Counted from the first letter of the stretch, positions 7,279 through 15,864 are shown. The stretch: 64,000 bases of DNA from Bradyrhizobium sp. 138 (GCF_023074075.1 NZ_JADPKT010000094.1:310001-374000), one strand, 5' to 3'. A program made the numbers and translations. The notes: generated by a model not told the origin, from the sequence alone.

Positions 7279-9105
7279 ATGACCGACGCTGGCGCCCCTC
7301 CCAACCCCGACAGCGCCGGCCCGGCCGGCAATGCGCCTTACCGGGTGCTGGCGCGCAAATACCGTCCCTCGAGCTTTGACGATCTGATCGGCCAGGAGGC
7401 CGTGGTCCGCACGGTCTCCAATGCGTTCGAGACCGGGCGCATTCCACAGGCCTGGATCCTCACCGGCGTCCGCGGCGTCGGCAAGACCACCACCGCGCGC
7501 ATTTTGGCCCGTGCGCTCAACTACGAGATGCCTGATGGTTCGGTGAAGGGCCCGACCATCCACATGCCGACCCTCGGCGTGCATTGCCAGGCGATCATGG
7601 AAAGCCGGCACATGGACGTGCTGGAGATGGACGCGGCCTCGCACACCGGCGTCGACGACGTCCGCCAGATCAATGACAGTGTGCGCTATGCGCCGGCCAG
7701 CGCCCGCTACAAGGTCTACATCATCGACGAAGTCCACATGCTGTCGACGGCGGCGTTCAACGCCTTCCTGAAGACGCTGGAGGAGCCGCCGGAGCACGCC
7801 AAATTCGTGTTCGCCACGACCGAGATCCGCAAGGTTCCGGTCACGGTGCTGTCGCGCTGCCAGCGTTTTGATCTTCGCCGCGTCGAGGCGGACGTGCTGA
7901 TGAAGCACCTCGCCAACATTGCCACGAAAGAAAATGTCGAGATCGAGCCGGAAGCGCTCGGCATCATCGCGCGCGCCGCCGAAGGCTCGGTACGCGATTC
8001 GCTGTCGCTGCTCGACCAGGCCATCGCGCATGCCGCGGGGCAGGTGAAGGCCGATGCGGTCAGGCAGATGCTGGGGCTCGCCGACCGCACCCGCGTCATC
8101 GATCTGTTCGATTCGCTGGCGCGCGGCGACATCGCGAGCGCCTTCAGGGAATTCCGCGACCAGTATGACGTCGGCGCCGACCCGATCGTCGTGCTTTCGG
8201 ACCTCGCCGAATTCGTCAATTTCGTCACCCGCGTGAAGATCGTGCCTGCGACCGCCGACAACGTCGCTTATGGCGAGACCGAACGCGTGCGCGCGAAGGA
8301 GTTCGCTTCGAAAATCTCGATGCGCGTGCTGTCGCGGATGTGGCAGATGCTGCTCAAGGGCATCACCGAGGTGCAGGCCGCGACACGCCCCGCCGCGGCC
8401 GCCGAGATGGTGCTGGTGCGCATTGCCTATGTCGCCGACCTGCCGACCCCGGACGAAGCGATCAAGATGCTGGAGCAGAACGGCGGCGGCTCGCCGGTCG
8501 TGAGCAGCGGCGGTGCTGCGCGCAGCGGTGCGCCGGCCGCGCCGGTGGCCTCCGCAGCGCCGGTTCGCATGCCGACGGCGTCGCCGCCTTCGTTTGGCGG
8601 TGGCGGAGCGCGGCCGCAGATGGCGGCGCCCGCGCCGGATCCGCAAGGCACGGCGCCCGTACTGCGCGTCACCAGCTTCACCCAGCTCGTCGCGCTGGCC
8701 GGGCAGAAGCGCGACATCATGACCAAGAGCGCGCTCGAAGGCGATATGCGCCTCGTTCGTTTCGAGGAGGGCCGGCTCGAGGTCGCGCTGGAGCCGAATG
8801 CCTCCAGGACCATGATCTCGGAGCTTGCGAAGAAATTCGAGCTGTGGACCGGCCGGCGCTGGACCGTGATCGTCTCCAACGAGCAGGGCCAGCCGACGCT
8901 GCGCTCGGTGAACCAGGCCGCCAAGCAGGAGCATGCGCGGACCGCGGAGGCCGATCCGCGCGTGCAGGAGGTGCTGTCGCGCTTCCCCGGCGCGAAGGTC
9001 GTCGAGGTCCGCAGGCTTGCTCCCGAGACGCCGGAAGCCAATATAAACGCTGACTATGGCAGTGACGATCCGCCCGACGGTTCCGACGCCGACGACGATC
9101 TCTGA
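7279..9105 (+). CDS. dnaX: DNA polymerase III subunit tau/gamma
   Basis: A 608-residue clamp-loader ATPase of the replicative polymerase holoenzyme. YRVLARKYRPSSFDDLIGQ opens the AAA+ module, Walker A is GVRGVGKTTTA (about residues 63-73), Walker B with the DExH-like box is YIIDEVHMLS, and the SRC motif appears as VLSRCQRFDLRR. Domain III is followed by an Ala/Pro/Gly linker (about 400-450) and a C-terminal tau region. Of the four zinc-module cysteines found in E. coli gamma, only one is obvious (GVHCQAIMES). I see no A-rich slippery heptamer, so only tau is predicted. The ATG at 7279 was chosen because the frame upstream runs through the SRP RNA. Confidence 0.95.
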   Translation: MTDAGAPPNPDSAGPAGNAPYRVLARKYRPSSFDDLIGQEAVVRTVSNAFETGRIPQAWILTGVRGVGKTTTARILARALNYEMPDGSVKGPTIHMPTLGVHCQAIMESRHMDVLEMDAASHTGVDDVRQINDSVRYAPASARYKVYIIDEVHMLSTAAFNAFLKTLEEPPEHAKFVFATTEIRKVPVTVLSRCQRFDLRRVEADVLMKHLANIATKENVEIEPEALGIIARAAEGSVRDSLSLLDQAIAHAAGQVKADAVRQMLGLADRTRVIDLFDSLARGDIASAFREFRDQYDVGADPIVVLSDLAEFVNFVTRVKIVPATADNVAYGETERVRAKEFASKISMRVLSRMWQMLLKGITEVQAATRPAAAAEMVLVRIAYVADLPTPDEAIKMLEQNGGGSPVVSSGGAARSGAPAAPVASAAPVRMPTASPPSFGGGGARPQMAAPAPDPQGTAPVLRVTSFTQLVALAGQKRDIMTKSALEGDMRLVRFEEGRLEVALEPNASRTMISELAKKFELWTGRRWTVIVSNEQGQPTLRSVNQAAKQEHARTAEADPRVQEVLSRFPGAKVVEVRRLAPETPEANINADYGSDDPPDGSDADDDL

Positions 9106-9135
9106 GCCATTCTTTCTTTCCAAGGACATGCACCC

Positions 9136-9456
9136 ATGGCTGATTTTCTCGGCATGATGAAGCAGGCGGCACAGCTGCAATCCAAGATGCAGGAGATGCA
9201 GGAGCAGCTTGCCAACGTGGAAGTCGAGGGCATCTCCGGCGGCGGCCTCGTTGCGGTGCGCATGACCGCGAAGATGGACGTGAAGGCCGTCAAGATCGAT
9301 CCCTCGCTGATGAAGCCGGAAGAGCGCGAGGTGCTGGAAGACCTGCTCGTCACCGCCATGGGCGATGCGCGCCGCAGGGCGGAGGCCGCGATGCAGGAGA
9401 AGATGCAGGCTCTCACCGGTGGGCTCGGCCTGCCGCCGGGGTTGTTCGGCCAATAA
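9136..9456 (+). CDS. YbaB/EbfC nucleoid-associated protein
   Basis: A 106-residue DNA-binding protein of the YbaB/EbfC family. It begins MADFLGMMKQAAQLQSKMQE, a coiled-coil N-terminus, followed by the family core VEVEGISGGGLVAVRMTAK and the LIxAMxDA-like helix LLVTAMGDARRRAEAAMQEK. Members form dimers and bind DNA without strong sequence specificity. The order dnaX-ybaB-recR is conserved across bacteria, and recR begins 2 bases after this stop, so the three are probably one operon. An AAGGA ribosome-binding site lies about 11 bases upstream of the ATG. Confidence 0.94.
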   Translation: MADFLGMMKQAAQLQSKMQEMQEQLANVEVEGISGGGLVAVRMTAKMDVKAVKIDPSLMKPEEREVLEDLLVTAMGDARRRAEAAMQEKMQALTGGLGLPPGLFGQ

Positions 9457-9457
9457 G

Positions 9458-10060
9458 ATGGGCGCTGTTGCAGGTCCCGAAATCGAACGGCTGGTCCAGC
9501 TGCTCGCACGGCTGCCGGGCCTCGGTCCGCGATCGGCGCGGCGCGCGGCACTGCATCTGATCAAGAAGCGCGAAGCGTTGATGATGCCGCTGTCCTCGGC
9601 CATGCAGGTCGCGCTCGACAAGGTCGAGGTCTGCAAGACCTGCGGCAATATCGACACGCAAAATCCCTGCACCGTCTGCACCGATCCGAAGCGCGACCCA
9701 TCCATCATCGTCGTCGTCGCCGACGTCGCCGATCTCTGGGCGCTGGAGCGGGCCAATGCCACCCAGGGGCGCTATCACGTGCTAGGCGCGACATTGTCGC
9801 CGCTCGACGGCGTCGGCCCGCAGGATCTGACCATCGACGCGCTGGTGGCACGCGCCCATGATTCGCAGGTGCACGAAATCATCCTGGCGCTGAATGCGAC
9901 GGTGGACGGCCAGACCACGGCGCACTACATCACCGACCTGCTTCAGGACGCCAATGTGAAGGTGACGCGGCTCGCCCATGGGGTTCCCGTCGGCGGCGAG
10001 CTTGATTATCTCGATGAAGGTACGCTATCGGCAGCGATGCGGCAGCGGACCCTGTTCTAG
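9458..10060 (+). CDS. recR: Recombination mediator protein RecR
   Basis: A 200-residue RecR that works with RecF/RecO to load RecA on gapped DNA. Visible domains in order: the N-terminal helix-hairpin-helix (LPGLGPRSARRAALHL), the zinc finger CKTCGNIDTQNPCTVC (C-x2-C-x9-C-x2-C), and the Toprim domain starting IIVVVADVADLWALE with GRYHVLGATLSPLDGV, ending in the Walker B-like C-terminus. The frame is open upstream inside ybaB, but the ATG at 9458 (2 bases after ybaB) matches family length. Confidence 0.96.
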   Translation: MGAVAGPEIERLVQLLARLPGLGPRSARRAALHLIKKREALMMPLSSAMQVALDKVEVCKTCGNIDTQNPCTVCTDPKRDPSIIVVVADVADLWALERANATQGRYHVLGATLSPLDGVGPQDLTIDALVARAHDSQVHEIILALNATVDGQTTAHYITDLLQDANVKVTRLAHGVPVGGELDYLDEGTLSAAMRQRTLF

Positions 10061-10090
10061 CCATCCAAGACATCTCACGGAACGGACGAC

Positions 10091-10528
10091 ATGACGAAAC
10101 TTTTCGCCACACGATTGGCTTTGGTCGCGACGATGGCAATGCTGGTGACCCCGGCGATCTCCGCGCAGCAGGGCGACGAGGCCGCGCCGCCGTCGAAGCC
10201 CGGCAAGCCGATCAATGCCGGCGACGTGCTGTCGGGCGAGTTGAACGCGATGAAAGTGCGCGACGTCAAGAAGGCCGGCAAGCGGATCCCGATGTACCAG
10301 ATCACCTCCGAGCCGCGCCGCCTGCCGGCGCCGAACGGGCTGTGCAACCTCGAGACCGGCCCCGAGACCTTCCAGCTGGTCACCTCCAGCGACGCCCAGG
10401 CCACGCAGTTGAAATCATTCGTCGGTAAGGAAATCTCCGTCAAGGTCGACGAGATCGCCTGCGCCAGCGATGCTGGCCAGATGAGCGAAGCCGTGATCAC
10501 GAAGTGGAGCTTGATCAAGAAGCAGTAG
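10091..10528 (+). CDS. Exported small protein of unknown function
   Basis: A 145-residue protein with a clear Sec signal (MTKLFATRLALVATMAMLVT, cleavage probably after ISA) and a mature part of about 120 residues. It contains a Pro/Lys-rich linker (PPSKPGKPIN), one CNLE and one IACAS cysteine that could form a disulfide, and a C-terminal KEISVKVDEIACA strand region. I do not recognise a family. It follows recR by 30 bases on the same strand and could be read through from that operon, but its function is probably unrelated. Confidence 0.75.
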   Translation: MTKLFATRLALVATMAMLVTPAISAQQGDEAAPPSKPGKPINAGDVLSGELNAMKVRDVKKAGKRIPMYQITSEPRRLPAPNGLCNLETGPETFQLVTSSDAQATQLKSFVGKEISVKVDEIACASDAGQMSEAVITKWSLIKKQ

Positions 10529-10537
10529 GGGGCAAGT

Positions 10538-10679
10538 GGGGTGCCGTAGGGGGCAAGTAGGTGCCGTAGGGTGGGTTAGCTGCCGTAGGGTGGGCAAAGC
10601 GAAGCGTGCCCACGACCTCTTTCGAATTCCTGGCGCGATGGTGGGCACGGCGCAAGTGCGCCTTTGCCCACCCTACGAG
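10538..10679. repeat. Inverted-repeat element (family E, CCGTAGGGTGGGCAAAG)
   Basis: TGCCGTAGGGTGGG-type units occur in tandem (about 10542-10590). The last begins a long inverted repeat: CGTAGGGTGGGCAAAGCG near 10585 pairs with CTTTGCCCACCCTACG at 10662-10677, and inner arms GTGCCCAC and GTGGGCAC pair too. This whole unit is a common dispersed element in Bradyrhizobium/Rhodopseudomonas-type genomes. It fills the convergent gap between the exported small protein (+) and the AmpG-like gene (-), where the hairpin could end transcripts from both sides. Confidence 0.75.
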
Positions 10680-10683
10680 ACCT

Positions 10684-12051
10684 TTAAACCCTTACCGGCC
10701 CCAGCGTCTCGAAATGCGCGCGCTTCTGCAACCAGGCCAGCAGCACCAGGCTCGGAATTGCCACCAGCACGCAGATCACGAAGAACAGCGGCCAACCGGT
10801 CGTCTCCGCGACGAAGCCCGCACCTGATGAGAGATAGGTGCGCCCCACCGCCGCGAGTGCGGTGAGCAGCGCATATTGCGTCGCCGTGTGCAGCGGGTTC
10901 TGGCACAGCGCCGAGAGATAGGCCACGAAGATCACGGTGCCGATGGCGCTGGTGAAATTCTCGGCGCAGATGGCGAACGCCAGCGCCCATTGATTGGTGC
11001 CGACGATGGCGAGCCAGGAGAAAGAAAGGTTGGCCAGCGCCTGCACCATGCCGCCGATCCAGAGCGATACCGCAAGCGGATAGCGCCGCGCGACGAAACC
11101 GCCGGCAAAGCCGCCGATCAGCGTCGCGGCCAGGCCGACGCCCTTCACGATCGCCGCATAATCATTGCGGGAGAAACCGAGGTCGATCACGAACGGCGCG
11201 GTCATTGTCCCGGAGAACGCATCGGTGAACTTGAACAGTACCACGAAGGCGAGCGCGGCGAGCGCATCCTTCCGTGACAGGAATTCCGAGAAAGCGCCGA
11301 TCGCCGCGCGCAGCACGCGCGCGAATGCGGTCTCTGTTTTCGTCGCAGCTTCAGCCCGGACCGATTGCCCGGGCTCGGTCGCCGCAAGCGCCGTGATCGT
11401 CCCGATCAGCACCATCGCCGCCATCACCACATAGCCCCACATCCAGGCCGATGTGCGGGTGATGCCGGTGCTCTCGAAGCCGGAGACGATGAACAGCGCG
11501 CCCGCGGTCGAGACCAGCATGCCGATGCGATAGGCCGCGACATAGGCGGCCATGCCGGCAGCCTGCTCGCTCTCGGGCAGGCTCTCGACGCGGAAGGCGT
11601 CGACCACGATGTCCTGCGTCGACGACGTCGTCGCCACCAGCAGCGCGCCGAGCGCGACATAGAACGGCGAGCGCGCGGGATCGGTCATAGCCAGCAGCAG
11701 GATCGCGACGATCAGTAGCAGCTGCGAAAACAGTAGCCACCCCCGACGCCGCCCGAACGCGCGCGTGAACAGCGGCACATGCAGCGCGTCCACCAGCGGC
11801 GCCCACAGGAATTTCAGCGTGTAGGGCGTGCCGACCAGCGCGAACAGCCCGATGGTCTTGAGGTCGACCCCGGCCTCGCGCATCCACACCAGCAGCGTCG
11901 AGCCTGACAAAGCCAGCGGCAGGCCGGAGGAGAAGCCGAGAAACAGCACGATCAGCACCCGCGGCTGCAGGTACACGGCAAGACTTTCGCGCCAGGAGGG
12001 CGCAGGGGCGGAAGTCGCGGCGGCTGGGGAGGTCGCGTCGGGTGCGGTCAT
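10684..12051 (-). CDS. ampG: AmpG-family muropeptide/MFS permease
   Basis: A 455-residue inner-membrane protein with about 12-14 hydrophobic helices. The first helices match AmpG: LIVLFLGFSSGLPLALSGST, then LVGTPYTLKFLWAPLVDAL and the loop FGRRRGW. A further family segment is TTSSTQDIVVDAFRVE. AmpG imports GlcNAc-anhydroMurNAc peptides released during cell-wall turnover, feeding recycling and, in some bacteria, beta-lactamase induction. No ampC/ampR gene is nearby. The start ATG at 12051 follows an Ala/Pro-rich cytosolic N-terminus. It is downstream of rmuC on the same strand (71-base gap). Confidence 0.86.
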   Translation of the reverse strand: MTAPDATSPAAATSAPAPSWRESLAVYLQPRVLIVLFLGFSSGLPLALSGSTLLVWMREAGVDLKTIGLFALVGTPYTLKFLWAPLVDALHVPLFTRAFGRRRGWLLFSQLLLIVAILLLAMTDPARSPFYVALGALLVATTSSTQDIVVDAFRVESLPESEQAAGMAAYVAAYRIGMLVSTAGALFIVSGFESTGITRTSAWMWGYVVMAAMVLIGTITALAATEPGQSVRAEAATKTETAFARVLRAAIGAFSEFLSRKDALAALAFVVLFKFTDAFSGTMTAPFVIDLGFSRNDYAAIVKGVGLAATLIGGFAGGFVARRYPLAVSLWIGGMVQALANLSFSWLAIVGTNQWALAFAICAENFTSAIGTVIFVAYLSALCQNPLHTATQYALLTALAAVGRTYLSSGAGFVAETTGWPLFFVICVLVAIPSLVLLAWLQKRAHFETLGPVRV

Positions 12052-12122
12052 GGAGAGGTGTTAGCAGATTCTGGCGGCGGTGCCTCGTCTCCCTCGCCCC
12101 GTTGTTACGAGGAGAGGTTAGA

Positions 12123-13325
12123 TCACTCCCCCGCCTGGAGCTTCCGCGGGAACAGCTCGCCTGCGCCCGCGGCCACCAGCCGTGGCCCCTCGGCCGGCGC
12201 GTCGCTCTTGCTGAAATCGAGCTCCTCGATTCGTCCGGCACGTTTCTCGATTTTGTCGGCGGAGATCAGGATCTGGCGGACGTCCTCGTTTGCGTCGGAA
12301 AAATGTTTCTGCAGTTTGACCACGCGCTCGCGCAGGCGTCCCAGATCGTCGCCGAGCTTGATCACTTCGGTCTGGATCTGGTCGGCGGCATCGCGCATGC
12401 GCGCGTCCTTCATGATCTGCTGCATCACCTGGATCGCGAGCATCAGGAGCGAGGGCGACACCAGCACGACGCGGGCGCGGTAGGCCTTCTGGATCACATC
12501 GTCGAAACCGTCGTGAATCTCGGCGTAAACCGATTCCGACGGCACGAACATCAGCGCCATTTCCTGGGTTTCGCCGGTGACGAGATATTTCTCGGCGATG
12601 TCGCTGACATGCTTCATCACGTCGCCGCGCAGGCGCTGCGTGGCGACGCGCCGCTCCTCGTCGGTGCGGGCGTCGTGCAGCGCCGTCATCGCCTCCAGCG
12701 GGAACTTGGCGTCGATGCAGAGCGGGCGCTGGTCCGGCAGGAACACGACGCAATCGGGCCGCTTGCCGGTCGAGAGCGTGAACTGGAACTCGTAGGCCCC
12801 CTTGGGAAGGCCGTCCTGGACGATCGCCTCCATCCGCGCCTGGCCGAAGGCGCCGCGCGATTGCTTGTTGGCGAGCACGTCGCGCAAGGTCGTCACCTGC
12901 GTGGTGAGATCGGTGAGGTTCTTGTGGGCGCTGTCGATGATGCCGAGCCGCTCATGCAGCGCGCGCAGGCTCTCCATGGTGTTGCGGGTCGAATGTTCCA
13001 TGGACTGGCCGACACGGTGCGTCACCGAATCCAGCCGCTCGTTGACCGCCCGCGCCATCTCGGCCTGGCGGCCGGCCAGCGCCTGGGTCATGGCGTCGAC
13101 CCTCCCAGAGGATTCGCTCTGGGCGCGCAGCACTTCGCTCAGGCGCTCCTCGAGCTCATCGGCCCGGATCGCGTGCGCCATGGCGAGTTCCGCGCCCCGC
13201 CGCCCGGATCGCGCGATGACGATGGCGATCACCACCAGCAGGACGAGCACGAGGGCGCCGAAGCCGATAAGCGCATCGATCGTGCGCACCGGCCAGTCGC
13301 CGAGCATGAAAATGATCTCGTTCAT
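12123..13325 (-). CDS. rmuC: DNA recombination protein RmuC homologue
   Basis: A 400-residue RmuC-family protein: one N-terminal membrane helix (about residues 18-38, ALIGFGALVLVLLVVIAIVI), a long coiled coil (about 50-160), then the RmuC nuclease-like domain with the conserved KRPDCVVFLPDQRPLCIDAK and FPLEAM. In E. coli rmuC limits inversion at short inverted repeats. The domain belongs to the PD-(D/E)xK superfamily; the D...DAK pattern is visible in that segment. Confidence 0.93.
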   Translation of the reverse strand: MNEIIFMLGDWPVRTIDALIGFGALVLVLLVVIAIVIARSGRRGAELAMAHAIRADELEERLSEVLRAQSESSGRVDAMTQALAGRQAEMARAVNERLDSVTHRVGQSMEHSTRNTMESLRALHERLGIIDSAHKNLTDLTTQVTTLRDVLANKQSRGAFGQARMEAIVQDGLPKGAYEFQFTLSTGKRPDCVVFLPDQRPLCIDAKFPLEAMTALHDARTDEERRVATQRLRGDVMKHVSDIAEKYLVTGETQEMALMFVPSESVYAEIHDGFDDVIQKAYRARVVLVSPSLLMLAIQVMQQIMKDARMRDAADQIQTEVIKLGDDLGRLRERVVKLQKHFSDANEDVRQILISADKIEKRAGRIEELDFSKSDAPAEGPRLVAAGAGELFPRKLQAGE

Positions 13326-13372
13326 GCCGACCGTTCTAGCCGATTCGCCGAGGCTCGCGAACGAATAGCGAA

Positions 13373-13445
13373 CGCTTATGGTTAACCGCCCCCTAATTTT
13401 TATGGTTAACGAAGCCTGAAGTTTTATGGTTAGCGAAGCGTTAAC
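13373..13445. promoter_or_regulatory. AT-rich intergenic with TTATGGTTAACG direct repeats; possible CtrA-type box
   Basis: Three near-direct repeats of TTATGGTTAACG/TTATGGTTAGCG occur between divergent rmuC and def (about 13376-13388, 13410-13421, 13434-13444). The first overlaps TTAA-CCGCCCC-CTAA (13382-13396), one mismatch from the alphaproteobacterial CtrA box TTAA-N7-TTAA. The region could control def and/or rmuC. CtrA assignment is an inference from the motif only. Confidence 0.35.
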
Positions 13446-13495
13446 GGGTTCCCGGCCGCATTGACCGGTTGAAGGCAGCGGCTTAAATCGCGGCC

Positions 13496-14020
13496 ATGGC
13501 CCTCAGAGAAATCATCATCCTGCCCGACAAGCAGCTGCGTCTGGTCTCCAAGCCGATCGAGAAGGTCACCTCGGAGATCCGCAAGCTTGCCGACGATATG
13601 TTCGAGACCATGTACGACGCGCCCGGCATTGGGCTGGCCGCGATCCAGATCGCGCAGCCGCTGCGGCTGATCACCATGGACCTCGCCAAGCGCGACGAGA
13701 ACGGCGAGACCAAGCCGCTGCCGCGCGTCTTCATCAACCCCGAGATCATCGCCTCCTCCGAGGAGCTGTCGATTTACGAGGAAGGCTGCCTCTCGATCCC
13801 CGAATATTACGAAGAGGTCGAGCGCCCCGCGAAGGTGCGCGTGCGCTTCACCGATCTCGACGGCAAGGTGCACGAGGAGGACGCCGAAGGCCTCTATGCC
13901 ACCTGCATCCAGCACGAGATCGATCATCTCAACGGCGTGCTGTTCGTCGACTATCTGTCGAAGCTCAAGCGCGACCGCGTGATGAAGAAGTTCGAGAAAG
14001 CCGCCAAGCGCGCGGAGTAG
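13496..14020 (+). CDS. def: Peptide deformylase
   Basis: A 174-residue iron/zinc peptide deformylase that removes the N-formyl group from nascent proteins. All three family motifs are present: PGIGLAAIQIAQ (motif 1, about residues 43-54), EGCLSIP (motif 2, metal-binding Cys) and QHEIDHLNGVLF (motif 3, HExxH metal ligands and catalytic Glu). It is followed by fmt and truA on the same strand, pairing formylation with deformylation. An intergenic palindromic repeat separates it from fmt. Confidence 0.97.
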   Translation: MALREIIILPDKQLRLVSKPIEKVTSEIRKLADDMFETMYDAPGIGLAAIQIAQPLRLITMDLAKRDENGETKPLPRVFINPEIIASSEELSIYEEGCLSIPEYYEEVERPAKVRVRFTDLDGKVHEEDAEGLYATCIQHEIDHLNGVLFVDYLSKLKRDRVMKKFEKAAKRAE

Positions 14021-14030
14021 TTACGTCCTC

Positions 14031-14126
14031 CGCCGTCATGCCCGGGCTTGTCCCGGGCATCCACGTTCTCTAGCGCCGCGGGCAGGAAGAACGTGGATGG
14101 CCGGGACAAGCCCGGCCATTACGCGT
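14031..14126. repeat. Palindromic element, family B copy 1
   Basis: An inverted repeat: GTCATGCCCGGGCTTGTCCC and GGGCATCCACG on the left, and CGTGGATGGCCGGGACAAGC with CCGGCCATTACG on the right. Related copies lie at 21119-21212 and 23385-23503. Its translation gives the VDGRDKPGHD peptide that often falsely extends neighbouring ORFs, as it does here upstream of fmt. Confidence 0.8.
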
Positions 14127-14158
14127 ACCTTGCTCGCTTCCGAGGATTGTCTCGCCAC

Positions 14159-15088
14159 ATGCCCCTCCGCCTGATCTTCATGGGCACGCCCGATTTCTCC
14201 GTGCCGACGCTGCTCGAACTGGTCGCGCATGGCCATGAGATCGTCGCCGTTTACACCCGCGCGCCGAAGCCGGGCGGGCGGCGCGGGCTGCAATTGCAGC
14301 CGACCCAGGTCGAGGAGGCCGCGCGAAAACTCGGTGTGCCCGTGCTGACGCCGAAGACGTTGAAGACTGAACAAGCGCTGGAGGAGTTCCGGGCGTTCGA
14401 CGCCGATGCGGCCGTCGTCGTCGCCTACGGCATGATCCTGCCGCAGCCGATCCTCGATGCGCCAAAACTCGGCTGCTACAATCTACACGCTTCCCTGCTC
14501 CCGCGCTGGCGCGGCGCGGCGCCGATCAACCGCGCGATCATGGAAGGCGATGCCGAGAGCGGCGTGATGGTGATGAAGATGGATGTCGGTCTCGACACCG
14601 GCGACGTCGCGATGGCCGAGCGCCTCGCCATCACCGACAGCATGACCGCGGCCGATCTGCATGATCGCCTGTCCCGGCTCGGTGCCGATTTGATGGTGCG
14701 CGCCATGGCTGCGCTTGCCCGCGGCGGGCTCCAACTGAAGAAGCAGAGCGAGGACGGCGTCACCTACGCCGCCAAGATCGACAAGGCCGAGGCGCGGATC
14801 GATTGGAGCAAACCTGCGCGCGCGGTGCTGCGCCACATCCACGGCCTGTCGCCGTTCCCCGGCGCCTGGGCCGAGCTCGACAATGCGCGCGTCAAAATCC
14901 TGCGCTGCGAGCTGGCGGAAGGCTCGGGCGCGGGCACTCCGGGCGCGGTGCTCAACGATAAGCTGACCATCGCCTGCGGCGAGGGCGCGATCCGCATCAT
15001 CGAGCTGCAGCGCGAGGGCAAAGGCCGGATGCAGGCCGCGGAGTTCCTGCGCGGCGCACCCGTGAGCCCGCCGATGCGGTTCGGTTGA
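14159..15088 (+). CDS. fmt: Methionyl-tRNA formyltransferase
   Basis: A 309-residue enzyme that formylates initiator Met-tRNA using 10-formyl-tetrahydrofolate. The start is LRLIFMGTPDFSVPTL, the cofactor/active-site core is YNLHASLLPRWRGAAPINRA (Asn-His-Ser/Leu-Leu-Pro signature near residues 105-125), with ESGVMVMKMDVGLDTGDV following. The C-terminal domain that binds tRNA begins around residue 210. The frame is open 37 codons upstream, but that part is translated from the palindromic repeat, so the ATG at 14159 was chosen. Its TGA overlaps the truA ATG (TGATG). Confidence 0.96.
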   Translation: MPLRLIFMGTPDFSVPTLLELVAHGHEIVAVYTRAPKPGGRRGLQLQPTQVEEAARKLGVPVLTPKTLKTEQALEEFRAFDADAAVVVAYGMILPQPILDAPKLGCYNLHASLLPRWRGAAPINRAIMEGDAESGVMVMKMDVGLDTGDVAMAERLAITDSMTAADLHDRLSRLGADLMVRAMAALARGGLQLKKQSEDGVTYAAKIDKAEARIDWSKPARAVLRHIHGLSPFPGAWAELDNARVKILRCELAEGSGAGTPGAVLNDKLTIACGEGAIRIIELQREGKGRMQAAEFLRGAPVSPPMRFG

Positions 15089-15825
15089 TGCCCCGCTACA
15101 AGCTCACCATCGAATATGACGGCGCGCCGTTCTTCGGCTGGCAGGTGCAGGAGACGCTGCCCTCGGTGCAGGGCGCGCTGGAGGCAGCCGTGAAGGCGAT
15201 GACCGGCGCGGGTCTGCGCGTGCATGGCGCCGGCCGCACTGATGCCGGTGTCCACGCGCGCGGTCAGGTGGCGCATGTCGATGTCGACAAGCAATTTCCG
15301 CCGGGCCGCTTTCGCGACGGACTCAACGCGCATCTGCGGCCGCATCCGATCGCGGTGCTGGAGGCCGAGATCGTGCCTGACAGCTTCGAGGCGCGCTTCT
15401 CTGCTTTGAAGCGGCACTACCGCTACCGCGTGATCAACACCCGCGCCAATCTCGCCCTCGACATCGGCCACGCCTGGCGCGTGCCGCGCCGGCTCGATGC
15501 CGACGCGATGCATGCGGCGGCGCAGCGCCTGCTCGGCAAGCACGATTTCACCACCTTCCGCGACACCGAGTGCCAGGCCAGATCGCCGGAGAAGACGCTC
15601 GATCAGCTCGACGTGCTGCGCGACGGCCGCGAGATCACGATCATCACCTCGGCGCGCTCGTTCCTGCACAGCCAGGTCCGCTCGATGGTGGGATCGCTGG
15701 TCTGGGTCGGCGAGGGCCGCTGGACCGCCGACGATCTCTCCGCAGCACTGGCCGCGCGCAACCGCGCGGCGTGTGGCATCGTGGCGCCACCGGACGGGCT
15801 GTATCTGATGAAGGTGGATTATTGA
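15088..15825 (+). CDS. truA: tRNA pseudouridine(38-40) synthase TruA
   Basis: A 245-residue pseudouridine synthase modifying positions 38-40 of the tRNA anticodon arm. It begins PRYKLTIEYDGAPFFGWQVQ, and the catalytic aspartate lies in GAGRTDAGVHARGQ (about residue 52). The C-terminal segment FLHSQVRSMVGSLVWVGEGR is characteristic. The ATG at 15088 overlaps the fmt stop codon, indicating translational coupling; a TTG one codon earlier is less likely. Confidence 0.96.
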   Translation: MPRYKLTIEYDGAPFFGWQVQETLPSVQGALEAAVKAMTGAGLRVHGAGRTDAGVHARGQVAHVDVDKQFPPGRFRDGLNAHLRPHPIAVLEAEIVPDSFEARFSALKRHYRYRVINTRANLALDIGHAWRVPRRLDADAMHAAAQRLLGKHDFTTFRDTECQARSPEKTLDQLDVLRDGREITIITSARSFLHSQVRSMVGSLVWVGEGRWTADDLSAALAARNRAACGIVAPPDGLYLMKVDY

Positions 15826-15833
15826 GGTTCTTC

Positions 15834-15864
15834 GCCTCTCTCCGCTTGCGGGAGAGGGAGAAGA
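15834..15864. terminator. REP-like hairpin between convergent truA and dapE
   Basis: CTCTCTCCGC-TTGCGGGAGAGGG forms a stem-loop within the 42-base gap between truA (+) and dapE (-), and an outer GAGGTTCTTC/GAAGAACCTC pair extends the stem. It belongs to the family A palindromes seen at 5884-6018. No T-run follows, so a bidirectional terminator role is only inferred from its place. Confidence 0.5.

Noticed and set aside
8820..8840. Possible programmed frameshift site in dnaX
   Set aside because: The AAGAAATTC stretch lacks the A-AAA-AAG pattern and a following stem-loop with an early stop.
7171..9762. 863-codon open frame on the minus strand across dnaX-ybaB-recR
   Set aside because: It runs antisense to three certain genes, has His/Arg/Gly-rich composition typical of shadow frames in GC-rich DNA, and no domain.
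14048..14158. Longer start for fmt at 14048
   Set aside because: The extension is palindromic repeat sequence; the Fmt fold begins at 14159.
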